Assembly (NCBI RefSeq): GCF_018069625.1
Contig: NZ_CP072941.1
Span: forward strand, 2,480,001-2,544,000
Reading direction: 5' to 3'
From: Streptomyces yatensis
Lineage (GTDB): Bacteria; Actinomycetota; Actinomycetes; Streptomycetales; Streptomycetaceae
DNA length: 64,000 nt
The translations under genes and the position numbers were made by a program. Below, piece after piece: positions 9,046 to 20,200 of this stretch. The notes beneath the pieces were generated by a model. It made no database searches. It was not told where the DNA came from and worked only from the letters and a program-made list of their open reading frames with translations. Within the stretch, counting starts at the first letter, position 1. Each line of letters opens with the position of its first letter.

Positions 9046-10479
9046 CTACGGGTGGTGGGGGCAGGCGGCGGGTTCGGCGGGGGCGGTCCGCCGGGACGGA
9101 CGGGGCCCGGCGGTGCTCCGCTCGCGCGGGGTCACCGTGACCATCACGTTCTGCAGCGGCCGCAGCGAGATCACCGGCGAGCCGTACCTCAGCTCGGTCC
9201 CCGGGATCCGGCTGATCCGGAAGCGCTGGTTCACCATGGCCACGATGATGCGCAGCTCCAGCAGCGCCATGAAGTTGCCGACGCACTGCCGGGGTCCCGA
9301 GCCGAACGGGAGGTACGCCATCCGCGGCCGCTCCTTGATGGCCTGCGGGGTGAACCGGTACGGGTCGAAGGCCAGCGGGTTGTCCCAGTGGCGCGGGTTG
9401 TGGTGGGAGACCAGCGGGGACAGCAGCACCGAGGAGCCCGGTTCGACGTCATAGCCGCCGAGGGTGTCCGCGTCCACCGCCGCCCTCGGAAAGATCCAGA
9501 TGGGCGGGTGCATCCGCAGGCTCTCGTCGACGACCATCTTGGTGTACGTGAGCGACTCGGCGCTCGCCACGTCCGGCAGCCCGCCCCCGAGCACCGTGCC
9601 GATCTCGGCGTCCAGCTCCTCCTGGACGCCGGGGTGGCCGGCGATCGACAGCAGCGTCCAGCACAGGGAGACGGCCGTGGTCTCATGGCCGGCCAGATAG
9701 ACGGTGAGCAGCTCGTCCTTGATCTGCTGATCGGTCCAGGGCTCACCGGTGGCCGGGTCGGTGGCCTGCTCCATCAGCGCGATCAGCGGCCCCTCGCCCG
9801 TCTCCGCGTAGCTCCGGCGCACATCGGCCACGATGCGGTCGAAGACCCGGTGGATCCTGAGGATCTTGCGCTGACGGTCCGTCGGGACCCACGAGGGCAG
9901 CATCTCGGTGGCGGTGCCGCGCCGGAACATCACCTCCACCACATCGTCCACGATCGTCTTGAGCATGGCCGAGTCCGGCTTGATGTCGTAGGCGAACAGC
10001 GAGCGGCTGAGGGTGACCAGGGTCAGCCGCAGCATGTCGGTCATCAGGTCGACCGGCTCACCGGCCGCGGCCTTCGCCTCCCAGGTCTCCAGCATCTCCT
10101 CGGTGGCCCGGATGATGTTGGGGATGATGTCGGTGATGGCGTTCTTGAGGAAGACCGGCTGCACCGCCCGCCGGTGGGCGCGCCAGAACTCGCCGTCGGT
10201 GGTGAGCAGTCCCTTGCCCATCACCACGCCGAACTGCTCGTAGAGCGGGCCGCGGACGTAGTTGCCGTTGTTCTCCACCAGTACCCGGCGCACCGCCTCG
10301 GGTTCGGTCACCTGGTGTACCAGGAAGGGGCCGAGCCGCATCCGGACGATCTCGCCGTGGTCGCGCTGCAGACCGAGCAGGAATTCGGCGGTGTTCCGCT
10401 TCCAGGGGCCCAGACTGCCCATCAGCGGGACGCCCTTGGGGCCGGGTGCCAGGCGCGGTGCGGAGGTCGCTGTGGTCAT
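9046..10479 (-). CDS. Cytochrome P450, fatty-acid-hydroxylase-like
   Basis: 477 residues, last gene of the polyketide operon. Heme monooxygenase. Motifs in order: proline-rich hinge PGPKGVPLMGSL at about 13-24; I-helix oxygen-activation motif AGHETT near 250; ExxR as ESLR; heme-binding FGSGPRQCVG near 400. The hinge and AGHETT-type I helix resemble the CYP4/CYP102-like bacterial branch that hydroxylates fatty chains, rather than the shorter macrolide P450s. This fits oxidation of the acyl chain made by the neighbouring synthase (inference). The tail after residue 445 is basic and Pro-rich. No ferredoxin gene is nearby. The ATG overlaps the SDR stop as ATGA, so the two are translationally coupled. 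Confidence 0.95.
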   Translation of the reverse strand: MTTATSAPRLAPGPKGVPLMGSLGPWKRNTAEFLLGLQRDHGEIVRMRLGPFLVHQVTEPEAVRRVLVENNGNYVRGPLYEQFGVVMGKGLLTTDGEFWRAHRRAVQPVFLKNAITDIIPNIIRATEEMLETWEAKAAAGEPVDLMTDMLRLTLVTLSRSLFAYDIKPDSAMLKTIVDDVVEVMFRRGTATEMLPSWVPTDRQRKILRIHRVFDRIVADVRRSYAETGEGPLIALMEQATDPATGEPWTDQQIKDELLTVYLAGHETTAVSLCWTLLSIAGHPGVQEELDAEIGTVLGGGLPDVASAESLTYTKMVVDESLRMHPPIWIFPRAAVDADTLGGYDVEPGSSVLLSPLVSHHNPRHWDNPLAFDPYRFTPQAIKERPRMAYLPFGSGPRQCVGNFMALLELRIIVAMVNQRFRISRIPGTELRYGSPVISLRPLQNVMVTVTPRERSTAGPRPSRRTAPAEPAACPHHP

Positions 10480-11402
10480 CGGTGGTCTCCTTGCTTTCGC
10501 GGCCGCGGCCCGCGGGGCACCGGAAAGAGGCGGCGCACGAAGAGATGGTCGAAAAGGGCGTCGGGCGTAAGGCGCCGCAGGGCGATCGTGCTGTGGGCGA
10601 GGAGTCCGACGGGGTAGCGGGCGCGCGGCCGGGAGCCGCGGGCGCCCTTGGCCACCACCTTCGCCACCCGCCGGGCCACGTCGTCGGACTGGATCGCGAA
10701 GGTGCCCGCCAGGGTCCGGCGGCTGCCGGTGTAGATCGCCTCGAAGTACTCGGCGCTCTCCCGGCGGAAGGTCTCGTACGTCCGGCTCACCGGCCGCAGA
10801 TTGGCGACGTAGGTGGCGCCGAAGCGGGTGGTGCGCACCGGTCCCGGCTCGACGAGGACGACCCGCACCCCGAAGTCGGCCACCTCGTTGCGCAGGGAGT
10901 CGCTGAGCGCCTCCACGGCGTGCTTGGTGGCGTTGTAGAAGCCCGAGCCGGGGACGGCGTAACGGCCGAAGATGGAGGAGATGTTGACGATGGTGCCGCC
11001 GCCGTGGGCGCGCATCGCGGGCAGCACCAGCTGGCTGAGCCGGACCAGTCCGTACACATTGGTCTCGAACTGCTCGCGCACCTCGGCCATGGAGGCTTCC
11101 TCGATACAGCCCGACATGGCGTAGCCGGCGCTGTTGACCAGCGCCCCGACCGCGCCGTGCTCCGCCTCGACCTTGGCGACCGCGGTGGCCATCGACTCCT
11201 CGTCGGTGACGTCGAGCGCCAGGGTGCGGATGCCGAGCGCGGCGAGCTCATCGAGGGTCTCGGGCCGCCGCGCGGTGGCGTATACGGCATGCCCGGCCCG
11301 GTGCAGCCGCAGCGCGCACGCGCGGCCGATACCGGAGGAGCAGCCGGTGATGAGGACCGGGAGGCCGGCCCCGGCGCCCGGGGCCGGCGAGCGGCCGGTC
11401 AC
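10476..11402 (-). CDS. Short-chain dehydrogenase/reductase
   Basis: 308 residues. Classical SDR: TGCSSGIG cofactor motif near residue 18, NSAGYAMSG (NAG-like), catalytic Ser in ISSIFG and YNATK with Tyr and Lys spaced YxxxK. The ARRPE after the second strand suggests NADP(H). The start is the GTG at 11400-11402, overlapping the preceding stop as GTGA; the P450 ATG overlaps this gene's own stop. The C-terminus (LRRLTPDALFDHLFVRRLF) is typical of SDRs acting on hydrophobic alcohols or ketones such as retinol-like and fatty substrates. Likely a tailoring ketone/alcohol oxidoreductase in the polyketide pathway; the substrate is unknown. Confidence 0.92.
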   Translation of the reverse strand: MTGRSPAPGAGAGLPVLITGCSSGIGRACALRLHRAGHAVYATARRPETLDELAALGIRTLALDVTDEESMATAVAKVEAEHGAVGALVNSAGYAMSGCIEEASMAEVREQFETNVYGLVRLSQLVLPAMRAHGGGTIVNISSIFGRYAVPGSGFYNATKHAVEALSDSLRNEVADFGVRVVLVEPGPVRTTRFGATYVANLRPVSRTYETFRRESAEYFEAIYTGSRRTLAGTFAIQSDDVARRVAKVVAKGARGSRPRARYPVGLLAHSTIALRRLTPDALFDHLFVRRLFPVPRGPRPRKQGDHR

Positions 11403-11836
11403 GCGGGGGGCGCGTCGAACGCCCCGAGCTGGGTGGCGAGGTCGTAGCTGTCCATGGAGAACCAGCTCTCCACGATCTTGCCCTCGTCGTTGAACTCGTC
11501 GATGACGATGCCGGGGATCTCCAGCGCGCGGCCCTGCGCCGGGATGATGCCCGCGTAGGGGTCGCCGGTGTGGGTGCCGCGTGCGGTGAACCGGCTGACG
11601 ACCTTGTTCCCGTCCAGGATCCAGTCGTCCACGGTGACCTGGAGGTCGGGGAAGGAGGCGCGCTGCAGCCGCACCCACTCCTTCAGGTGCTCCACGCCTT
11701 CCTTGCCGTTCTCGGCGGTGCCGTGGCTGATGTGATCCTCGGTGGCGCCCTCGTAGATGACGTCCAGATTGCCCTTGTTGAGGCACTGCTCGTAGTAGCG
11801 CGCGAGGACGGCCTTGTTCTGTTCGGGAGTGGACAT
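11399..11836 (-). CDS. SnoaL-like / NTF2-fold protein
   Basis: 145 residues. Single NTF2-like cone fold of the SnoaL/ester-cyclase type: N-terminal helix NKAVLARYYEQCLNKGNLD, then DHISHGTAENG, a central FTARGTHTGD and the C-terminal strand KIVESWFSMD. Members are either small polyketide cyclases acting by acid-base catalysis or hydratases/unknowns. Here it lies between the KR-DH protein and the SDR. It could close or release the chain, since no thioesterase is present, but this is inference. The ATG at 11834-11836 has AAGGGAA upstream; the stop overlaps the SDR start (GTGA). Confidence 0.87.
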   Translation of the reverse strand: MSTPEQNKAVLARYYEQCLNKGNLDVIYEGATEDHISHGTAENGKEGVEHLKEWVRLQRASFPDLQVTVDDWILDGNKVVSRFTARGTHTGDPYAGIIPAQGRALEIPGIVIDEFNDEGKIVESWFSMDSYDLATQLGAFDAPPA

Positions 11837-11861
11837 GGGGTTCCCTTTCTCTTCCGTGGTG

Positions 11862-14243
11862 TTATTCCGTGGTGTTTCCCAGCGGGCCGGAGAGTCCCGA
11901 GACGGTCGCCACGGGGTCTCCGGAGTCTGCGTCGGTGATCCGCCAGACGCCGAGCGAGGGATCGCCCTCGATACGGGTGGGTCCGCGCTCGGCGGAGTGC
12001 GGTGTGATGCGGCCGAGGACCAGCGGGTCCGCGGTGACCGAGAGGCCGTCGCCCTGGGTGGTGCGGCGCCGCACCACGTTCTCCAGCGCGGCGACCGGCA
12101 GGGCCGTCCCGGGTACGAGGGGCGTCGCCCACAGGTCGGCCGGCAGGCAGCGCGGGACCTCGGCCACCAGCCGGCCCGCCGGCTCCACCCCCCATGCGCA
12201 CAGCGGCACCACGGCGCCGCGCCAGTGCAGGAACGGCGGGCCGGAGCGGAGGGTGGTGGTCTGCCGGACGGTGGGGCTCGGCGGGGCGGGCGGCCGTGGC
12301 GCGCCGGTCTCGTGGACGATGCGCAGGCTCGCCTCGGGGCCGTCCGCGGCCCCCTCCCGGCGGTAGCGGACCTCGACGGTCCAGTTGTGCCCCTCGTGGA
12401 AGCCGCGGGCCTCGCGGACCAGCCGGATCGCGGGGCCGTCCAGGCGCAGCAGCGACAGCGGCACCACGATCTCCTCCAGGAGACCGGCCGTGAGCGCCGG
12501 GAAGTCCTCCGGGACGATCCATTCGGCGGCCCGCACGGCGTTCTCCAGCAGGAGGGAGGGCGGCAGCGCGGGGACGCCGTCGATGCGGAAGTCGCCGAGC
12601 GCGGGGGTGTGTTCGGGGTCGAGGACGACGCGTGCCGTCATCCGGGCGTGCGGCTGGTAGGCGGTCACCTCACCGAGGTGAAAGATCTTCGGATAGGCGG
12701 TGGCGAAACCGGGCAGCGCGGGCACCACCGGATAGCCGATGGCCTGTCCGGGGTCGATGGCCTGGCCGAGTGGCCCGACGAAGGTGACCTCGCCCTCGGA
12801 GGCCCCCAGCAGTTCGGCCCGCCAGCGCTCCAGCCCGTCCGCCACGTCGATCGCGGCCATGTAGCGCAGGGTGGCGGCGAAGTTGGCGATCAGTCCGATG
12901 CGGTCCCAGGTGGGCCAGGCGAGGGTCATCACGGGGAACGCGGCCCGGCGGGCGGCCCACTGGCCGAGCCGGGCCAGCCCGTCGTTGGCCGCGGCGTATT
13001 CGAGCTGGCCGACCATGCCGCCGAGGCGTCCGGTGAGGGAGCCGACGCTGCAGAAGAACTTCAGGTCGCGGTCGCGCACCTCCTCGAAGACGTTGAGGAA
13101 GCCCTCGATCTTGACCTCGACGGTGCGCAGGATCTCCTCGTCGGTCTTCTTCGGCAGCCGGGCGGAGGTGTCCACTCCGGCGTTGTGCACCACTCCGGCG
13201 AGCCTGCCGCCCTCCAGCGCGTCCTCGCGCCGGACGAGCTCGCGCACCTGGGCGCGGTCGGTGAAGTCGCAGCGCGCGTACTCGATGCGCAGCCCCTCCC
13301 GCCGGGCGCGGGTCAGATGGGTGGCGAGCTCCCACAGCCGGCGGGTGCGGGCGAGCCGGGCCCGGGTCCGCGCGGGCGACTCGCCCTTCGTACGGCTCGC
13401 CCAGACCTCCTTCTCGTACCGCTTCCACCCGGCCTCGTCCACACCGAACCAGGGCTCGTCCCCGCTCGGGAACGGCTCCCGGCCGGTGACCACGACCCGT
13501 ACGCCGTGCCGGGCGGCCAGCGAGCGGGCCAGCTCCCAGCCGATGCCCCGGCCGCCGCCGGAGATCAGCACGGTGTCCTCGGGGCCGAGGGTGAGGGCGG
13601 GCGGGGCCACGGGCCGGTCCTCGGGGGTGAGGGTGAACCGGCGGCCGTCCCGGTGGCCGACCTCGATCTCGCCGGTACGGCCGAGCTCGGCGGCGACGAT
13701 GCCGGGCAGGTCGGCGGAGGCGGCCAGGTCGATGTCGACGACGCGGGCGTTCACATTGGGGAACTCCCGGTGCAGGGTCTTGGCGAGCCCCGCCCAGATG
13801 CCGCCCAGGGGCTGCTCCAGACCGTCCCGCGGATGCTGGCCCATCCCGCCGCCGAGATAGCTGACGGCGAGATAGAACAGCCGGTCCGCGGCGGTCTCCG
13901 CCGCCCAGTCGTCGTACACGCCGCGCAGCGCGGTCACGGTCTCGGTCAGCGCCTCCCGCCAGGCCCCGGCGAAGGCGGCGGGGTCCGGGTCGTGGGTCCG
14001 GCCCACGGTGAGGTCGACGATGGCGTCCACGGGGCCGGGGCCGTCCGGCTCCCGGCGCACCAGCGCGCCGTGTTCCTTCAGTTCGCGCTCCACCCCGGCG
14101 GCGATGTCCTCCTCGCCGCCTGTCAAGAGCACCCGTATCCCGGCGAGCCGGGGGTGCGGCCCGGCGAGGGGTGGCAGCTCGGTGAGCCGCCACACCATCC
14201 GGGTCACCGGCTGGACCGGCCCGCCGTCCTCGGCCACGGTCAT
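11862..14243 (-). CDS. Second synthase subunit: ketoreductase plus dehydratase-like domain
   Basis: 793 residues. N-terminal part (1-215) looks like the structural half of a PKS ketoreductase. The catalytic KR spans about 220-450, with SGGGRGIG at 228-235, VHNAGV near 353, Ser402 in VGSLTG and Tyr416 in QLEYAAAND. A hot-dog dehydratase-like domain follows from about 535 to 790. Its expected HxxxGxxxxP signature reads F552-RID-G-VPALPP, so the catalytic His is Phe and this DH is probably inactive or structural. No KS, AT or ACP is present. The ATG at 14241-14243 overlaps the TGA of the large synthase (ATGA), which argues for equimolar production and a complex. The longer upstream frame is the shadow of that gene. 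Confidence 0.9.
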   Translation of the reverse strand: MTVAEDGGPVQPVTRMVWRLTELPPLAGPHPRLAGIRVLLTGGEEDIAAGVERELKEHGALVRREPDGPGPVDAIVDLTVGRTHDPDPAAFAGAWREALTETVTALRGVYDDWAAETAADRLFYLAVSYLGGGMGQHPRDGLEQPLGGIWAGLAKTLHREFPNVNARVVDIDLAASADLPGIVAAELGRTGEIEVGHRDGRRFTLTPEDRPVAPPALTLGPEDTVLISGGGRGIGWELARSLAARHGVRVVVTGREPFPSGDEPWFGVDEAGWKRYEKEVWASRTKGESPARTRARLARTRRLWELATHLTRARREGLRIEYARCDFTDRAQVRELVRREDALEGGRLAGVVHNAGVDTSARLPKKTDEEILRTVEVKIEGFLNVFEEVRDRDLKFFCSVGSLTGRLGGMVGQLEYAAANDGLARLGQWAARRAAFPVMTLAWPTWDRIGLIANFAATLRYMAAIDVADGLERWRAELLGASEGEVTFVGPLGQAIDPGQAIGYPVVPALPGFATAYPKIFHLGEVTAYQPHARMTARVVLDPEHTPALGDFRIDGVPALPPSLLLENAVRAAEWIVPEDFPALTAGLLEEIVVPLSLLRLDGPAIRLVREARGFHEGHNWTVEVRYRREGAADGPEASLRIVHETGAPRPPAPPSPTVRQTTTLRSGPPFLHWRGAVVPLCAWGVEPAGRLVAEVPRCLPADLWATPLVPGTALPVAALENVVRRRTTQGDGLSVTADPLVLGRITPHSAERGPTRIEGDPSLGVWRITDADSGDPVATVSGLSGPLGNTTE

Positions 14244-17200
14244 GTCCGGTCCTCCCCCGCCGCTGCCTCTTCGAGCGGGACGGCCTCGCCGGTCTCGGCG
14301 TCGATGTAGCCGATGAGGGTGGCCCGCATGTCCTTCATCTGCAGGAGCATCCGGCCGTCGGGCCGCACCGCGACGAAGCGGTTGCTGATGGCGTCGGCCG
14401 TCAGATCGAAGCCGGGCGGGGTGACGAACAGGTCGACGGCCTCGCCGGAGGCGGCCAGATCGTGGTCGCTGATCTCCTCGTACAGATCGATCCGGCGGAT
14501 CGACAGCGGCGCCGCCACCGGCACCAGATGCCCGTCGACCAGATCCAGCACCCCCACCCGGGCCAGCCCGTCGAGCAGGATGGACGGCACGGTGAACCGG
14601 GACCACACCGGGTCGCCGGCCGGGATGTCGGGGGCGTAGCGGGCGCGCTTGCCGCGGGGGTGGATCCGGGTGTCGGTGGTGGAGACGAACGGGCCGGTCA
14701 GCCGCACCGGGGAGCCGGGCTGGTGGTACGGATCGGGGACCGGGGTCTCCTCCCCCGCCGGCCACTCCTCCCAGCGCGGCGCGGTGGGCGCCTCGGTGTC
14801 CAGCAGCACCCGGGCCAGGAAGTGCACCCGGTCCTTGACCAGGACCACACCGCTGGGCGCCACCACGTCCTCGGTGATCCGCACCTGGACGACGGTCACC
14901 TCGCCGGGGCTGTCGACCAGCTCGGCGCGGATGCGCCGCGGTCCGGCCGGGAGGTCGCGGTAGACCCGCAGGAAGTGCTCGAAGCGCAGATCCTCGAAGG
15001 CGATCACCCGCTTGCCGGGGACCAGGGCGCGGGCGGCCTCGGCGGCCAGTTCGGTGACGAACGTGCCGGGCAGCGTGGCCTCGCCGCGCACCGTGTGGTG
15101 TTCCAGATAGCCGTCGGTCTCCAGGTCGAAGGCGCACTCGTAGACCACCGACCGCTCATCGGACTCCAGCAGCCGGCGCAGGAAGAACCCCGGCCGCTCC
15201 GCCTCGCCCGTGGTCGCCAGATAGCCCGGGTAGAAGCGCTCCACGGTGGCGCGCTCGGCCTCGCCGAGGTGGACGACGGAGGGGCGCCGCACGGGGGCGT
15301 GCAGCTCCTGGACGAAGTGGTGGATGCCCTCGGCGATGGCCATGTTGCTGTACGACCCGGCGCGTTCGTAGTACGCCTTGGTCAGCTCGTTGGCGCCCAT
15401 GCCGACGCCTTCCCACAGCGTCCAGCCGATGGTGAACTCGTCCGTCCGCCCATCGGTGGCCCGGGTGTGGGTCGCGGCGGCGGCCAGGAAGTCGTTGGCC
15501 GCGGCGTAGTCGGCCTCCCCGAGCTGCCCGAAGTAGCCCAGCAGCGAGCCGAAGTTGCACCACAGCCGGGGCGGCGCGGTGCGCAGGGCGCGCTTGAGGT
15601 GGAGGTAGGAGTCCAGCTTCAGATCGCGGATGGCGGTGAACTCGGCGAAGCTCTTGTCCTTGATCAGCCCCGAGCGCTGCAGCCCGGCGGCGTTGACCAG
15701 CAGGTCGATCCGCCCCTGCTCGGCCAGGACGTGGCCGATCGCGCCGTCCACCGCGTCGCCGTCGCGCATGTCGCAGGCGAGGTAGGTGACCCGGCCGGGA
15801 CCGCTGTGGGCGGCCATCTCGTCCAGGTTCCGGCGCGCCGAACGGGCGTTGACCATGCGGTCGAAGGCGCGGTTGATGTCGGCGACGGTGCGGCCGTCGC
15901 GCCGGGCGATCTCCGTCTTGATGTAGCCGGCGCGGCGGGCGGCGAACTCCTCGTCGGTGCCCTCATAGGTCTCCGGCGGCCAGTCGTCCAGGGAGTTGCT
16001 GCCGAGGACGTAGATCCGGGGCCGGAAGTGCTCGGCGACCGCCTTGACCACCTCGGCGGTGATGCCCCGGGCGCCTCCGGCGACCACCACCACGGAGTCC
16101 CGGCCGAGGGCGGCCGGCGCCCCCTCGTCCGGGGCGGCCGGCTCGTCGGAGAGCAGATGGCCCTTCCGCACGCCGTCGATGTCGAACACCGCGGGGAAGA
16201 CCCGCTCGTTCGCGCTCTCCTCCTCGGCCCGGGCGATGGCCTCGGTGAGGTCGGTGGCGGAGGTGCAGAGCGTGAAGGCGAGGCAGGCGTCGCGCTCCAG
16301 GGCCGCGGTCTTCCACAGCCCGGTGAAGAGCCCGGTGTAGGGATGCGGGGTGCCGCCGGGCGTGGCGCCCAGCAGCAGCGCCACGGCCGATGAGCCGGGG
16401 TCGCCGAGGTCGTCGTAGAGGTGCTGGAGGGTCAGATAGGCGGCGTCGTGCAGGGCGGTGAGGGCGGGCGCGGGGCCGTCCGTGGCCGCCCGGCCGAGGT
16501 CACCCACCACCCTGAGGTGGGTGACCCCGGGGCCCGCACCGGACAGCGCCCGGCGGACCGACTCCTCGGTGACCTCGGGCAGATGCTGCCAGCCGGGGCG
16601 CGGGGCCCCGAGCGGCGCCGTGGACAGGACGGTGAGGTCCGCCTCCGGCGGCACGGCACCGGCGAGCAGTTCGGGCGCGTCGGTGAGCACCACCGCGCCC
16701 GCGGGGAGGAACGGGGTGCGCTCGCGCACGGTGCGCGCGGGCAGCTCGGTCAGGACGGGCACCTGGCGGCGGACCCGTACGGGCGTGCCGTCCGCGAGCC
16801 GCCCGTCGGTGGCGAACGCGGCGGGCAGCGCGGCCGGGACCGCCTCGGCGGGCCCGGCGTCCTCACCGGTCCCCGGGATGGTCAGCCGGAGCCGGGCCCC
16901 GGCGGCGCCCTCGCTCTCGTCGGTGGCGATCTCCACGCTCCCCGAGGGCCGGTGCAGCGCCTTGAGGACGGCGAGACCACCGGCCGCGCCCAGATAGCGG
17001 GCGTGCTCGGGGGCGGGCGCGCCGCACAGCAGGATCTCGTCCGGGGCGGCCTCGCCGCGCCCCGCCTCGACGGCACCGAGCGGCTCGTCCACGTACGCCA
17101 GCACCTCGAGCCCCGCGGCGCGGGCCCGCTCCTCGGTGGTCAGGGCGAACAGGAAGGCGCCCTCGGCGAGTTCCTGGGCCTCCGGCGGCAGCAGCTCGCC

Positions 17201-20200
17201 GATCAGCGTCCGGTACTCCGGGAGGCTGTTGCCGTTGATCCCGCCCGCGAGCGCGAAGTCGAGCTCCCCGGTGCGCAGATAGCGGCCCGCGGAGGTGATG
17301 GAGGAGACGGCGGAGGCGAAGCCGGAGTCCATCGTCATGTTGGGGCCGTTGAGGTCGAAGTAGTTCGCCACCCGGGCCGAGATGATGTTGGGCATCTGAC
17401 CGGGGAAGGAGTCCTCGTTGGATTCCGGGATCATGTCGCGTACGCGGTCGCCGAGCCGCTCCAGCACATCCGGCAGGGCATCGGAGCCCAGCTCGCCGAG
17501 GGCCTCGGCGATGTCGTCGAGATAGCAGCGGTTGGCGTAGAGCATCGCGGCGCGGGTCGGGCCCATATGGCCCACGAACACGCCGGTCTTCAGCGCCCGC
17601 TCCTGCCAGAAGTCCGGCATCTGGTCGCGGAGTTGATGGGCGCACTCCACGATCATCAGCTGGCAGCGGTCCAGGGCCCGGATGGTCTTGGGAGGCAGCC
17701 GGACCTTGTTGAACGGCGGCGCCGGGTACTCCTCGCCGAAGCTGTCCCGGGGGCGCGGACCGCCGCCCAGCCAGCGGGTGACGTCCTCGCGGCCCGCCAG
17801 CCCCGGCAGATGGGCCGACCAGCCGACGATCGCCACCCGGCTGCCGGGGTCGGGGACCTTGGTGACGGTCGCCGGGGCCCGGTCGGTGGCGGTGGCGTTC
17901 GCGGCGGCGGGGCGCGGCCGGTGCTCGGAGACGATCAGATGGGCGTTGGTGCCGCCGAAGCCGAACCCGGACACCGCGGCCAGCCGCGGGCCCTCCGGCT
18001 TCCCCGGCCACTCCTTGTGCTCGGGGGTGATCTCCAGACCGGTTTCGTCGAGCCGGAAGTCCTCGCGGGGCCGGGAGAAGCGGAACTGACCGGGGATGGT
18101 GTGCTCGGCCAGGCCCAGCAGGTTCTCGATGAGCGAGACCACGCCCGCCGCCCAGCCGGTGTGGCCGATCAGGGACTTGTTGGAGGTGACCTGGGCCGGT
18201 CCGGCGGTACCGTAGTACTCCCGCAGCGTGGTGAACTCGGCGAGGTCACCGGCCGGGGTGCCGGTGGCGTGGGCGTTGACCCAGCTCACCGCGGGGCCCT
18301 CGACCTCGCCCGCCTCCAGGGCGCGCCGGACCGCCAGGCTCTGGCCCGCGGCGTTGGGCGCGTAGATGGCCTTGCCCTTGCCGTCGGAGGACGAGCCGAA
18401 CGCCCGGAGCACCCCGAGCACCTCGTCCCCGTCGGCCCGCGCCCGGCTCAGCCGCTTGAGGACGACCAGCGCGGCGCCGTCGGCGAAGATCACCCCGTCG
18501 GCGTCCTCGTCGAGCGCGTGCACCTCACCGCGCTTGGAGAGCCCCTGCAGCTTGGAGAAGAGCACGGTGCCGCGCGGCGCGAGCGCGAAGGCGCCACCGC
18601 AGACCGCGATGTCCTGCTTGCCCATGAGCAGGCCCTTGGCGGCGATGTCGATCGCGTACAGGGAGGAGGAGCAGGCGGTGTCCACCATGTGCAGCTCGGT
18701 GGAGGGCGGCAGCAGTCCGCGCATCGCCAGCTCGCCGACGCGGTGCGGCAGAAAGCGCGAGCGGTCCTGGCCGGCCCGCCAGTAGCGGCGGGCCAGGGCC
18801 GCCTCGATGTCGCCGCCGAGGGTGGTGCGCTCGCCGTCCTCCAGCGGCAGGTCCCGGAGGATGTCCTGGGTCATCCGGGTGACGCTGTCCAGCACCCCGG
18901 CCTCTTCGAGGTGCTGGCTGCCGTCGGGGGTGTAGCCGACGACGAAGGAGCAGCGGTCGGTGTCCTGGTGGCGCACCCCGTCCAGGGCCTGGACCAGGCT
19001 GTGGCGCAGCCACATGGTGGTCAGCTCGTGGTCGTCCGCGCCGTCGGCCATGCTGTCGACCGAGCCGGGGGCGGCCTCGAAGTCGGTGATGAAGACGCAG
19101 CGGTCGGCGTACGCCTTGTCCTCGGCGGCGGTGTCGACGGCGTGGAAGTTCTCATGCCGCCAGCGGTCCCGGGGGATCTTGACGAACAGCTCGTCACCGG
19201 TCGTACGGAGCTTCCAGAACTCCTCGGGGCTGTTCGCCCCGGCGACCGCCAGGCCCATGCCGACGACGGCGATCGCGTCGTCGGGGACATCGGGGGGCAG
19301 ATCGGGGCCGGTCGCGTCCACGGGCTCGGTGACGGCGACCTCGGTGACGGCGGGCTCGGTGACGGCGGGCTCGGTGACGGCGGCCGGGGCGGCCTGGGGG
19401 CGTGCGGGCTCCGGCTCCGGTGCGGCCTCTTCCCGTACGGGAGCGGCGGCGGGCGGGGACAGGAGGGCGGCGCCCAGCGTCAGTCCCCCGTCCGCGAGCA
19501 CCACCTGTCCGGTGATCCACCGCGAGGCGTCGGAGGCCAGGAAGGCGACGACGTCGGCGAACTCCTCGGCGGTGCCCAGCCGTCCGAAGGGCGTCGCCCT
19601 GGCGATCACCTCCTGCATCTCCCGGGCCCGGGGGAACTTGTCCGCGACATCGCTTTCGAGCATGGCGGCCGAGGCGGTGTTCACCCGGATGCCGAGCGGG
19701 GCGAACTCCACGGCGAGATAGCGGGTCGCCGCCTCGGCGGCCGCCTTGGCGGGGGCGCAGGCCGAGTAGTTGGCCATCACCATCTGCGAGCCGCCGAGCG
19801 CCGAGACGGTGACGATCGACCCGCCGCCGGTGCGCGCCATCAGCGGGGCCGCGCCGCGGGCGCAGCGCAGTCCCCCCTTGTAGTTGGTGTCGATGGCCTT
19901 GGCGATGTCCTCGTCGGTCACCTCGGCCAGGGGCAGCAGGGCCCCGTTGGCGGCGCTGTTGACCAGGATGTCCAGCCGCCCGTGGCGCTCCTCGATCTCG
20001 GCGAACATCCGGTCGACCTGCTCCTGCCGGGCCACCGAGGCCCGTGCGAGCTGGACCCGGGCGCCGGTTGCCACCAGTTCGTCCCTGGTGCGCTTGGCCT
20101 GGTCGTGCGAGTGGAAATAGTTGAGGACGATGTCGGCGCCGCGGGCCGCGAGGGTCTGGGCGATCGCCTTTCCCACGCCCTTGGAACCTCCGGTGACCAG

